NCBI GenBank assembly: GCA_902778625.1
Contig: CACYYM010000003.1
Span: 1-64,000 of the forward strand
DNA length: 64,000 bases
Direction: 5' to 3'
Source: an uncultured Bacteroidales bacterium
GTDB lineage: Bacteria > Bacteroidota > Bacteroidia > Bacteroidales > Bacteroidaceae
Part shown: piece after piece, positions 52,641 to 62,400 of the stretch
Layout: every line of letters starts with the position of its first letter
Position numbering within the stretch: position 1 is the stretch's first letter
The notes under the pieces: generated by a model
Database searches by the model: none
The model's input: only the letters and a program-made list of their open reading frames with translations
Told to the model about the DNA's origin: nothing
Translations under genes and position numbers: made by a program

Positions 52641-53954
52641 TTTGGCAACCTTCATGAAGCCGGCCACGTTGGCACCCTTCACGTAGTTGACATAGCCGTC
52701 GGGCTGTGTGCCGTACTTCACGCAGTTCTCGTGGATGTTCTCCATGATCCAAAGCAGCTTGGCATCTACCTCTTCGGCGCTCCAGCTGAGGCGCTCGCTG
52801 TTCTGGCTCATCTCGAGACCTGATACGCTCACACCACCTGCGTTGCTGGCCTTGCCCGGAGAGTAGAGAATCTTAGCTTCCTGGAAGACACGGATTGCAC
52901 CGGGAGTGCTGGGCATGTTGGCACCTTCGGCCACAGCGATGCAGCCATTTGCTACCAGAGCCTTTGCCTGCTCCTCGTTCAGCTCGTTCTGCGTAGCGCA
53001 AGGCAGAGCAATGTCGGCCTTCTCGAACCAAGGCTTTGCGCCGTCGCCCACATACTTGGCTGTGGGATAGTGGTCGATGTATTCCTTGATGCGGCCACGG
53101 TAAACCTGCTTCAGCTCCATGATGTAGTCGAGCTTCTCGCGGTCGATGCCGTCGGGATCGTAGATGTAGCCGTCGGAGTCTGACATAGTCATCACCTTGC
53201 CGCCCAGCTGCAGCACCTTCTCGGCAGCATACTGAGCCACGTTGCCTGCACCGGAGATGAGCACCTTCTTGCCCTCGATGGTGTCGCCCTTCGTCTTCAG
53301 CATAGCGCGGAGGAAGTAAACGGTGCCGTAACCGGTTGCTTCGGGACGAATCAGCGAGCCGCCGAACTCAAGGCCCTTGCCCGTCAGCACACCGCTGTAC
53401 TCGCGGGTCAGCTTCTTATACATGCCGAACATATAGCCGACCTCGCGACCGCCTACGCCGATGTCACCTGCAGGTACGTCCACGTCCGGGCCGATGTGGC
53501 GCGTCAGCTCAAGCATGAAGGCCTGGCAGAAACGCATCACCTCAGCGTTGCTCTTGCCGCGGGGAGAGAAGTCCGAGCCGCCCTTGCCGCCGCCCATAGG
53601 CAGCGTCGTCAGCGAGTTCTTGAAGGTCTGCTCGAAGGCAAGGAACTTCAGGATGCCCAGGTTCACACTTGCGTGGAAACGGATGCCGCCCTTATAGGGG
53701 CCTATTGCGTTGTTGTGCTGGATGCGATAACCCATGTTCGTCTGAATCTGGCCTTTGTCGTCCATCCAAGTCACGCGGAACTGATAAACACGATCGGGAA
53801 TGCAGAGACGTTCGATGAGGTTAACCTTCTCAAACTCGGGGTGCTTGTTGTACTCCTCTTCGATAGTGCCCAGCACCTCTTCTACTGCCTGATGATACTC
53901 TGGTTCGTTGGGGAAGCGTCTTTTCAGATCTTCCAAGACTTTCTTTGCGTCCAT
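52614..53954 (-). CDS. gdhA: Glutamate dehydrogenase (hexameric, probably NADP-dependent)
   Basis: 446 residues, typical of the hexameric GdhA class. It interconverts 2-oxoglutarate plus ammonia and glutamate in the cytosol, the main ammonia-assimilating route in many Prevotella. Motifs are YKGGIRFHASVNLGILKFLA, the catalytic-Lys segment LPMGGGKGGSDFSPRGKS, DVPAGDIGVGGREVGYMFG, RPEATGYGTVYF and the nucleotide fold ISGAGNVAQYAAEKVLQLGG. It has its own promoter (54002-54009). The 3' end is partly duplicated downstream in a 65-bp tandem repeat, and the C-terminus ends KAMMAQGIV. Confidence 0.97.
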   Translation of the reverse strand: MDAKKVLEDLKRRFPNEPEYHQAVEEVLGTIEEEYNKHPEFEKVNLIERLCIPDRVYQFRVTWMDDKGQIQTNMGYRIQHNNAIGPYKGGIRFHASVNLGILKFLAFEQTFKNSLTTLPMGGGKGGSDFSPRGKSNAEVMRFCQAFMLELTRHIGPDVDVPAGDIGVGGREVGYMFGMYKKLTREYSGVLTGKGLEFGGSLIRPEATGYGTVYFLRAMLKTKGDTIEGKKVLISGAGNVAQYAAEKVLQLGGKVMTMSDSDGYIYDPDGIDREKLDYIMELKQVYRGRIKEYIDHYPTAKYVGDGAKPWFEKADIALPCATQNELNEEQAKALVANGCIAVAEGANMPSTPGAIRVFQEAKILYSPGKASNAGGVSVSGLEMSQNSERLSWSAEEVDAKLLWIMENIHENCVKYGTQPDGYVNYVKGANVAGFMKVAKAMMAQGIV

Positions 53955-54001
53955 AAATGAATATAATGTTAAACGTTAATGGTTATGTTGTTATCCGCGT
54001 G

Positions 54002-54009
54002 CAAAGGTA
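54002..54009 (-). promoter_or_regulatory. -7 box for gdhA
   Basis: TACCTTTG followed by CACG on the minus strand, about 48 bp before the ATG at 53954. Confidence 0.7.
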
Positions 54010-54075
54010 CATCAAAAAGCGGAATTGTGCAACTTTATGAAAGAAAAAGTTAAGAAAAGGTTGCTTTTTGTTACG

Positions 54076-54765
54076 CTATTCTGCATAACACAGTGGGAAA
54101 GCGCATATTGTTGCATCTTTGTCGGCACATTGCAAAGCCCGTGCACAAGCGGCGAGCGTGGCACCTGTCGTCATTACATCGTCCACGATGGCGAACGTCT
54201 TGCCTTGCCATTCTGCTGGGATGGTAATGGCTTCGTAGATGCCTTCTGCGTTCTTGAGACGTGCTTCGCCCTTCAGCGTCGATTGCGGCTTGCGGTACTT
54301 CGTGCGCTTCAACAGGTTCACCACAGGCAGCCCCGTCACCTCTGCCATACCCTGTGCCAGCATCTCAGCCTGGTTATAGCCGCGTCCCAGGCGTCGCCAC
54401 CAATGCAGCGGCACAGGGACAAGGGCATCGATACCTTCGAAGAAGCCGTGTCTCGTTGCCTCGAGGGCAGCCCATCGGCCGAGCTTGACGGCGAGTTCGC
54501 GTTTGCCGTGGAACTTGAAGTCGATGATAAGATTGTGATAGGGCGAGTTGTGGTTGTAGCTCAGGAACGTCGTGGCGCGCCTGATGTCGGACCTGTTCCA
54601 AAGCATCCGAAGCAAAGTGTTGTCTTCGCAGTTCGAGACACTATAGCGCGGCAGCCCAATCGCGCAGAATGCACAGAGCACATCCTCGCTCTCCATCAGC
54701 AGCTTACCGCACACCGGACAGAGCCTCGGCAGCAGCAAGTCTTTCAAGTCGGCAATCAGCCTCAT
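54076..54765 (-). CDS. ComF-family phosphoribosyltransferase-like protein
   Basis: About 229 residues from the ATG at 54765; frame codons further upstream lie beyond the promoter box and are rejected. An N-terminal zinc ribbon has Cys16, Cys19, Cys31 and Cys34 (CPVCGK, CAFC). The type I PRTase domain follows, with DALVPVPLHWWRRLGRGYNQ and the PRPP loop TFAIVDDVMTTGATLAAC. ComF proteins support DNA uptake or recombination in naturally competent species, but the family is widespread and its reaction is unknown. Confidence 0.9.
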   Translation of the reverse strand: MRLIADLKDLLLPRLCPVCGKLLMESEDVLCAFCAIGLPRYSVSNCEDNTLLRMLWNRSDIRRATTFLSYNHNSPYHNLIIDFKFHGKRELAVKLGRWAALEATRHGFFEGIDALVPVPLHWWRRLGRGYNQAEMLAQGMAEVTGLPVVNLLKRTKYRKPQSTLKGEARLKNAEGIYEAITIPAEWQGKTFAIVDDVMTTGATLAACARALQCADKDATICAFPLCYAE

Positions 54766-54824
54766 TCGCGCGCGTATATTATAAATAATGTGTAGAAAGG
54801 TTCCGCCTTTCGTTTCAGCTTTTG

Positions 54825-54832
54825 CAAAGTTA
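54825..54832 (-). promoter_or_regulatory. -7 box for the ComF-family gene
   Basis: TAACTTTG followed by CAAAAG on the minus strand, about 60 bp before the ATG. Confidence 0.65.
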
Positions 54833-54849
54833 TGACAAAAAACTTTAAT

Positions 54850-54880
54850 AATTGAAAATTGAAAGCGCGAAATTGAAAAA
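54850..54880. repeat. Dispersed repeat, family A, between divergent promoters
   Basis: AATTGAAAATTGAAAGCGCG and the bases to 54880 lie between the -7 boxes of comF and pepD, where they take up most of the shared upstream region. Confidence 0.6.
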
Positions 54881-54887
54881 TAATTCG

Positions 54888-54895
54888 TATCTTTG
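54888..54895 (+). promoter_or_regulatory. -7 box for pepD
   Basis: TATCTTTG followed by C, about 45 bp before the ATG at 54940; excludes the in-frame ATG at 54898. Confidence 0.7.
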
Positions 54896-54939
54896 CTTTG
54901 CAAAGGCAGAAAACAACGCTAACAATTAAACATAAAACT

Positions 54940-56391
54940 ATGGAAAAGCTTATTAAAGACCTTGAACCTCAGATTATCTGGAAGAACTTTTACCTCTTGA
55001 CACAGGTGCCGCGCCCAAGCGGACATCTGCAGAAGATACAGCAGTTCCTGCTCGATTGGGCTAAGGAGCACGGCATAGAAGCCTTCAAGGACAATGCCGA
55101 GAACATCGTGATGCGCAAGCCCGCCACACCAGGCAGGGAGAATGCTAAAACGGCTGTGCTGCAGGCTCACATGGACATGGTGCCGCAGAAGATTGACGAG
55201 AGCACGCACAACTTCGAGACAGACCCCATCGAGACCTACATCGACGGCGACTGGGTGAAGGCAAAGGGCACGACGCTGGGCAGCGACGACGGCATGGGCG
55301 TAGCAGCTATCATGGCTGTCATGGAAAGCACCGACATCAAGCACGGCCCGCTGGAAGCCCTCATCACGGCCGACGAGGAGACCTGCATGTATGGCGTTGA
55401 CCACCTCTCCGCCGACACGCTGAAGGGCGACATCCTCCTGAACATCGACAACGAGACGATGGGCGAGTTCGTGATTGGCTCGGCAGGAGGCGTCAACATC
55501 AGTGCCACGATGCAGTACAAGCCCGTTCCCCTGGAGGAGGGCGACATGACGGTGAAGGTATCGCTCAAGGGTCTGCGCGGCGGCCACAGCGGCCTGGAAA
55601 TCAACGAAGGCCGCGGCAACGCCAACAAACTCATGGCTCGCTTTGTGCGCCAAGCCATTGCCGACGACGAGGCTCGCCTTTGCTCCTGGCAGGGCGGCAA
55701 CATGCGCAACGCCATCCCCCGCACCGCAACCGTCGTGCTCACCGTGCCGATGGAGAACTACGACGACCTTTGCGAGCTGGCCCAGTACTGTCAGGACGTC
55801 TTCAGCGACGAGCTTCGCGGCGTGGAGGAAGGCATCACGATGACCGTGGAGCTTGCTGCAATGCCGACCGGCCAAGTGCCTCTCGAGATACAGGACAACC
55901 TCGTGGACGCCATCATGGCTTGCCACGACGGCGTGCTGCGCCACATTCCCAGCATCCCTTCCGTGGTAGAGACGAGCTCAAACCTCGGCATCGTGAACAT
56001 CACGGCTGAAGAGGCGAGCCTCCTCATCCTGGCTCGCTCGAGCAGCGAGACGATGATGGAGTACATCCTGGAAATGCAGGAGTGCTGCTTCTCTATGGCT
56101 GGCATGAAGGTCGAGTTCGGTGGGCACTACGGCGCCTGGCAGCCGAACTTCGACAGCCCCATCGTGGCGAAGATGGTCGAGGTGTATCGCAACCTCTTTG
56201 GCGAAGAGGCGAAAGTGGAAGTCTGCCACGCAGGTTTGGAGTGCAGCATCATAGGCGGTGTCTATCCCAACATGGACCTCGTCAGCTTCGGACCTACCCT
56301 GCGCAGTCCCCACACACCCGACGAGCGCTGCTCCATCTCGTCGGTTGCCAAGTTCTGGCCTTTCCTCAAAGCGCTTCTCGAAGAGATCTAA
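54940..56391 (+). CDS. pepD: Aminoacyl-histidine dipeptidase (M20C family)
   Basis: About 483 residues. A cytosolic zinc dipeptidase cleaving Xaa-His and other dipeptides. Metal and catalytic motifs of the M20 family are clear: VLQAHMDMVPQK (His and Asp), GTTLGSDDGMGVAAIMAVME, ALITADEETCMYGVDHL (Glu pair), LLNIDNETMGEFVIG and LRGGHSGLEINEGRGNANKL; the C-terminal His site is VCHAGLECSIIGG. Length suits PepD. The start at 54940 is set by the promoter box. Confidence 0.95.
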   Translation: MEKLIKDLEPQIIWKNFYLLTQVPRPSGHLQKIQQFLLDWAKEHGIEAFKDNAENIVMRKPATPGRENAKTAVLQAHMDMVPQKIDESTHNFETDPIETYIDGDWVKAKGTTLGSDDGMGVAAIMAVMESTDIKHGPLEALITADEETCMYGVDHLSADTLKGDILLNIDNETMGEFVIGSAGGVNISATMQYKPVPLEEGDMTVKVSLKGLRGGHSGLEINEGRGNANKLMARFVRQAIADDEARLCSWQGGNMRNAIPRTATVVLTVPMENYDDLCELAQYCQDVFSDELRGVEEGITMTVELAAMPTGQVPLEIQDNLVDAIMACHDGVLRHIPSIPSVVETSSNLGIVNITAEEASLLILARSSSETMMEYILEMQECCFSMAGMKVEFGGHYGAWQPNFDSPIVAKMVEVYRNLFGEEAKVEVCHAGLECSIIGGVYPNMDLVSFGPTLRSPHTPDERCSISSVAKFWPFLKALLEEI

Positions 56392-56475
56392 AGCAGTTCC
56401 CGCTGTTACATAATAGAATTAATTTAGCAGGATACTTGATGCGCAAGTTGCAAATCGAGAACTAAACACGCCGAA

Positions 56476-59400
56476 ATGAAAAAGATTGTTGCTCTCCTAA
56501 CCTTTGTCTGCTGTGCTTTCAGCGCTTTTGCTGGCAGCAAGAGCGAGCCCGTCGTAGTGGCTTACGTCACTTCGTGGACGCAGGTGATGCCCGACCCGAC
56601 GGTGATGACGCACATCAACTACGCTTTCGGGCACGTGAACGAGCAGTTCAACGGTGTCCGTATCGACAACGAGCAGCGGCTGCGTGACATCATTGCCTTG
56701 AAGAAGCAGCAGCCCAAGTTGCGCGTCATGCTGAGTGTCGGAGGGTGGGGCAGCGGCAGGTTCAGCGAGATGGCTGCTTCCGCCGAGAACCGCCTCGCCT
56801 TTGCCAAGGACTGTCGCCGCGTCTGCAATGAGCTGGGGCTGGACGGCATTGACATCGATTGGGAATATCCCACCCAGACAAGTGCTGGCATCAGTGCCTC
56901 GCCAAACGATACGGAGAACTTCACCTTGTTGATGCGCGACCTTCGACAAGCTCTGGGCAGCAAGCTCTGGCTCACCTTGGCGAGCGTGGGCAGCGCACAA
57001 TACATCGACTTCAAGAGCTGCGTGCAGTACCTCAATATGGTCAACGTCATGGCCTACGACATGGGCAGCGCCCCCAAGCACCACTCGGCACTCTACCGTT
57101 CGAAAATCGTGGGCTGGCTCTGCGCCTCGGAGTGCGTCGAGGCCCATCGCAAGGCAGGCGTGCCCGACGAAAAGATTGTCCTGGGTATGCCCTTCTATGG
57201 CAGGGGCAAGAGCGGCGTGTACATGAAGTATCGCGACCGCGACAAGCACACGGAGAAGGAGGTGTGGAGCAACACATCGAAGGCATCGTTCTTGGCTGAT
57301 GAGAACGGCGAAATGGTCATCGGCTTTGAGAGTCCGCGCTCGATTGCCATGAAGTGTGCTTACATCAAGGAGCAAGGCTTGCGAGGCGCGATGTACTGGG
57401 AGTATGCCGACGACAATGAGCAGGGCGACCTGCAGCGTGCCGTCTGGCAAGGCGTCATGCAGACCGAGAAGCAGCGGAGCACGTCGTGCCGGAGGGCGGC
57501 ACAGCGTCTGGCAGCCGTCTTGAAAGACAATCAGAGGCGGGAAGACATTACGCCCGACAGCTTTTTCCACGACTATCGGGACCTCATGTCACACATAAAA
57601 AGGGAGAAAGACCCGACGGTTCAGGCCATCTACCGTGCTGCAACGGCTCACCTGCTTGTCGGCAATGCCTGGCGTTCGCAAAGTTTTGACAGCAAGACGA
57701 AGAGCCATCCCGACAGTATTCAGGAGTGGACGCACGAAGAATATCGTCGTCATTCAGCCGACCTCTATGCTCAGGCGTTGCAAGATGTCGAGGCGCTTCA
57801 TGCCGTTAAGCTTGCCGACACAAAGCCTTTGACACTGCCGGGCAAGAACGATGCTGTGTTTGGCGGCGACCTGCTCTATCTCGTTTGGCAGACTTGCCTG
57901 AGCGACCTTACCGAACAGGAAAGGCGGACGCATCTCGTGCCCCGTTATGAGGACATCATCAATGTCTATCGTAGGCACGGACTTCGCGAGGCGACTTTGC
58001 TGCTCAGGGTAGATTCATTAGAGGAAAAAGGTGGGCAGAAGCAGGAAGACATCTTGCTGAGACTTCGTGACGAATACATCGACTTGCCCGCTTGTGCAGA
58101 CGTCTATGCCTTGCTTGCAGAGTTGCCCGACAAAACGAACAAGGAGAGGGAAGAACTCTTGGAAGAGGCTTTGCAGCGTTATCCCAAGAGTTGGCAGGCA
58201 AACAACCTGAAGAACCGGCTCGCTGAGCTTCGAGCACCGAGGCTCATGGGCAGGTTCCACGAAACGCTTTATCCCGATAAGGACTACGACATACCTCTCC
58301 GCATTAAGAACATGGAGTCGGGCAGCATCGCTGTTTACCGTTTGCCGATCGGCTTTGAGTTCAAGGACGAGGAGGAGCAAGGCACGAAGCTGGAGCAAGT
58401 GAAGCGAAGTGGTACGCTTGTCGAGACTTTGCCCATCTCGATGGATGGCGTTGAGGCACTCGAGACGAAGGATGACACCTTGCGTTGGCGCTCGCCGAGC
58501 TTCGGACACTATGCCTTTGTCTTCGACGGCACCACGAAGGAGAAACTCGAGCAAGCCATTGAGCCGCAGATAGTGCAATTCGATGTGACGGCACTCACCT
58601 TCATGGCTGCTGCCTTACCCGACAGCAAGGAACGATTGATGGTAACTGATGCCATGACAGGCGAACCACAAAGCGGCGTGAAGGTGTCTTTCTATGAAAG
58701 GAAAAGGCAAGAGTATGTTCTCCTTCAAGAACAAACAACCGACGAGAGAGGTATTGCCGAAATAGCTTATAGTGGCAACAGGAATTACCTTTATGTCGAG
58801 TTGTCGAAAGGCGCAGACAATGCCTTCGGCAAGGAAAGTCTGGGATGGCGTTATAGCCACGACTATGACAACAAGCTGGAGCATCACGTCAATATCTACA
58901 CCGACCGCAGTATCTATCGGCCGGGGCAAACGGTTTATGTGGGCGGCATCGCTTACACCAAGGGTCACGACGAAGCACCAAGGGTTGAGGCAGGAGCAGA
59001 GCTTACCGTAACGTTCACCGATGCCAATGGTCAGGAACTGGCAAAGCACACCTTGAAGAGCGACGAGTTTGGCACCGTGAAGGACAGCTTGCAGTTGCCC
59101 CAAACGGGTTTGCCCGGCAATTATAGCATTGGGGTGGATGACAACACAATCTACATTCGCGTTGAAGAGTATCGTCGTCCGACTTTCCAAGTCGAGATGG
59201 ACGAGGCTCCGGCCATCACGCTTCCCGTTGACAGCATTACTTTGACAGGAAAGGCGATGACGTACAGCCAGTGGCCAGTGGCAAATGCTCGTGTTACGGG
59301 AACTTATCGATGGCAGCAAAGCTGGTGGTACAGGCGTTTCAGTCCAAGCATATCGCACGACATCGATACGCTCTATACCGACGAAGAAGGCAAGTTCAGC

Positions 59401-62400
59401 ATCCGGGTTCCTGTTCCGAAAGAGCTTACGGATGAAGACTTCAAATGGGGACAGACCTTGCAGCTCTCGGTCGATGTGCTTAGTCCGGAAGGCGAGACAC
59501 AGCAGGGCAGCATCCGTGTGCCGCTTTGCAGTACGCCGCTTCGAATGAGGGGCGACGTCCCGGAACAACAAAACCGCGAGAAGCTCCAGCCATTGCGCTT
59601 CGACCTTTACTCAAGCAACGACAAGCCGGTTGATGGCAATGTGCTTTGTGTCCTGATGCAAGACGGCAGGGAAGTGAAGAACTTCTATATTCCAGCAAAT
59701 CGCGACACGATTCCCGACGTGCTTCGCAGCTTGCCATCCGGCATGTACGACCTTCGTGCAAAGGCAGAAGTCAAAGGCGATACCGCATCGTTCAAGGCAA
59801 GCTTTACCATCTTCTCCATCACCGACAAACGTCTCATCGGCAAGCACAATCTCTGGCTCTATACGCCCGAAGAACTCATCTCGGCAGAAAAGCCTGCACG
59901 TTTCCAAGTGGGCACGACCTTGTCCGACGCATGGATATACTGCATCATGACTGGCGAGAACGGCATTGTGCGCGACACGATACTGCATCTCTCAGACCAA
60001 GCTACGATGTTCGAAGTGCCATACGAAGAGCGCTTCCGCCATCATTTGGGTGTCTCGATGATGCTCATACACGAAGGCGAGTTCGAGCATAGTGTGTTGG
60101 ACTTCCGGTATGAAGAGCCCGACACACGGCTCACGATGCATTGGGACACATTCCGCGACCACTTGCAACCCGGGCAGAAAGAGCAGTGGCGACTCATCTT
60201 GACGCGACCCGACGGCAGTCCTGCCTCCGCAAACGTCATGGTTGGCATGTACGATGCATCGCTCGATGCCTTGTCGCCGTACTATATGCGCGCTGCAGTC
60301 TATCGTGGTTGCAACCGCGATGTGCTGTTTCGTGCGAGCTGCTACGAGTGGTTCAACAGGACGAGCTATTCGGGACTGAGGATGTCGCTCCAATATCTGC
60401 CTTACAAAGGCTATGACTTTGCATATTGGAACGAAGAATACTTCCAGAGCGTTCGCCCGACACGAGGCGGAAAAGGCATGCGCCTTCGTGGCGTTGGAGC
60501 AAACAGGATGGAAGAAAGAGTGTTCAACATGGTTGCCCCTGCTCGCGAGTATGCTGGTGCTGTCAAGAAATTCAATATGGCAGAGGTGGAAAGCCTTGGA
60601 TTCGAGTCCGTTGACCAAGCTCTTCAAGGTCAGATTGCAGGACTTGACGTTGTGCAGAATAGCAAAGCTTTGGGCGATGGTACATCAATGAGGCTTAGAG
60701 GCTATGGCTTAGAGACAGATGAAGAGGCGGCTGAAGCGGAGACAGATGATGCGGCTTATGTTCGCTCCAACCTTTCCGAGCTTGCCTTCTTCTATCCGCA
60801 GCTTCGAACAGACAGCAAGGGCCAGACGTCCATCGAGTTTACCTTGCCAGAAGGCCTCACCTCGTGGCATCTGCATGGATTGGCACACACGAAGGACATG
60901 ATGACCGCCGAGTGGGAGGAGACTGTTGTTGCGAAGAAAGAACTGATGGCAGAGCTGACGTTACCCCGCTTTGTGCGTAACGGTGATGAAGTCACGCTGA
61001 CGGCCAGCATCCGCAATGCCTCGGAGAAACGCCAGAAAGGCGATGCCATCCTGAAAGTCTATGATGCCGAGGACAACCGACTCGTCAAGCAGATGAAGGT
61101 ATCCTTCGACGTCGAACCAAGCAAGACGGCTGTTTACAATATGCAGCTTATAGTTACTCCCGACCATCCAGCCCTTGCCGTGCAATGGGTTGCAAAAGGC
61201 AAGGGAAGCAGCGATGGCGAGGTGCGCTATATGCCAGTCCTTTCCGATATGCAGAACGTGACCGAGACGCGAACATATCTCCTCAGAGGCGACACGACAC
61301 TCACGATGAAGCTCGATAAACTCTTTGCTGATACGGCTGTGAACAAGACCTTGACCGTCGAACATGTTGCCGAGCCGCTTTATCTCGCTTTGCAGGCTTT
61401 GCCTTCGTTGACGGCACCGACGCATAGCGATGTCCTCTCGGTTGCCTCGGCTTATTACGGTGGCAGCGTTGCCTATCACATTGCCCACGAATATCCAAAC
61501 GTCCGCGAGGCCATCGATGCTTGGGCAAAGGAAGAAAACCCACAGGCTTTGGAAAGCCCGCTCGCCAAGAACCAACAGCTTGCCGACATCCTCCTCAACG
61601 AAACACCTTGGGTGGTGGAGGCCCGTCAGCAAAAGGCAAGCAGGCAACGTCTGTCTTCGCTCTTTGCTGAGATGGAGCAGGAACAAAGACGTATGACGAT
61701 GCTCGCAACCCTTTCTGCAAGACAGAACTCGGACGGCTCGTTCGGCTGGTTCCCGGGCATGAGCGGAAGCACATGGATGACCTCGCAGGTTGCCATGCTG
61801 TTGACGAGGCTCGGAGCCATCAAGGGCGGTTGGACAGTACCGGAAACCCAACTCCTCGACAAGGCTATGTCTTACCTCGAGAAGGAAATGCACAAAGACG
61901 TCGAGGCTTTGCGCAAAGAGAAGAACCCGACACTGTCGCTCTCCGAACTCCGATACCTATATATATATATAATGTATAAGGGAAAGGGCAACGAGGATGC
62001 CAAATACCTCTTGTCGCTTTTGAAGAAGCAGGCTGAAGACCTCGACCGTGAGCCACGAGCTCTTGCGGCAATCGTGCTGCAACGTTTGGGAGAGGAGAAG
62101 AAGGCACAGGCCTTGATGCCACGCATCCACGAGCTGCTGCGCCATGGTGATGGCATGTACCTCGCTTACCCAAGCGGCAGTTTCACAAGCATCGACCGCA
62201 AAGTCCAGACGCACGTCAACCTGATGGAGGCCGTCCGTACTGTCGAGCCTAAGGAAACCGACCTGCTTGCCAAGATGGCAGAGTGGCTTATCCAGCAAAA
62301 GCGGACACAGGAATGGGAGCAGCCCATTCAGTCGGCTGATGCCATCTATGCACTGATGCAGAGCGAGCTCCGTAGTGAGGGCGGCGAATGGAATGGTAAA

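Noticed and set aside
60571..60714. Separate SusC/TonB receptor gene
   Set aside because: Only a plug-like stretch of about 45 residues is present, in frame inside the A2M, with no barrel.
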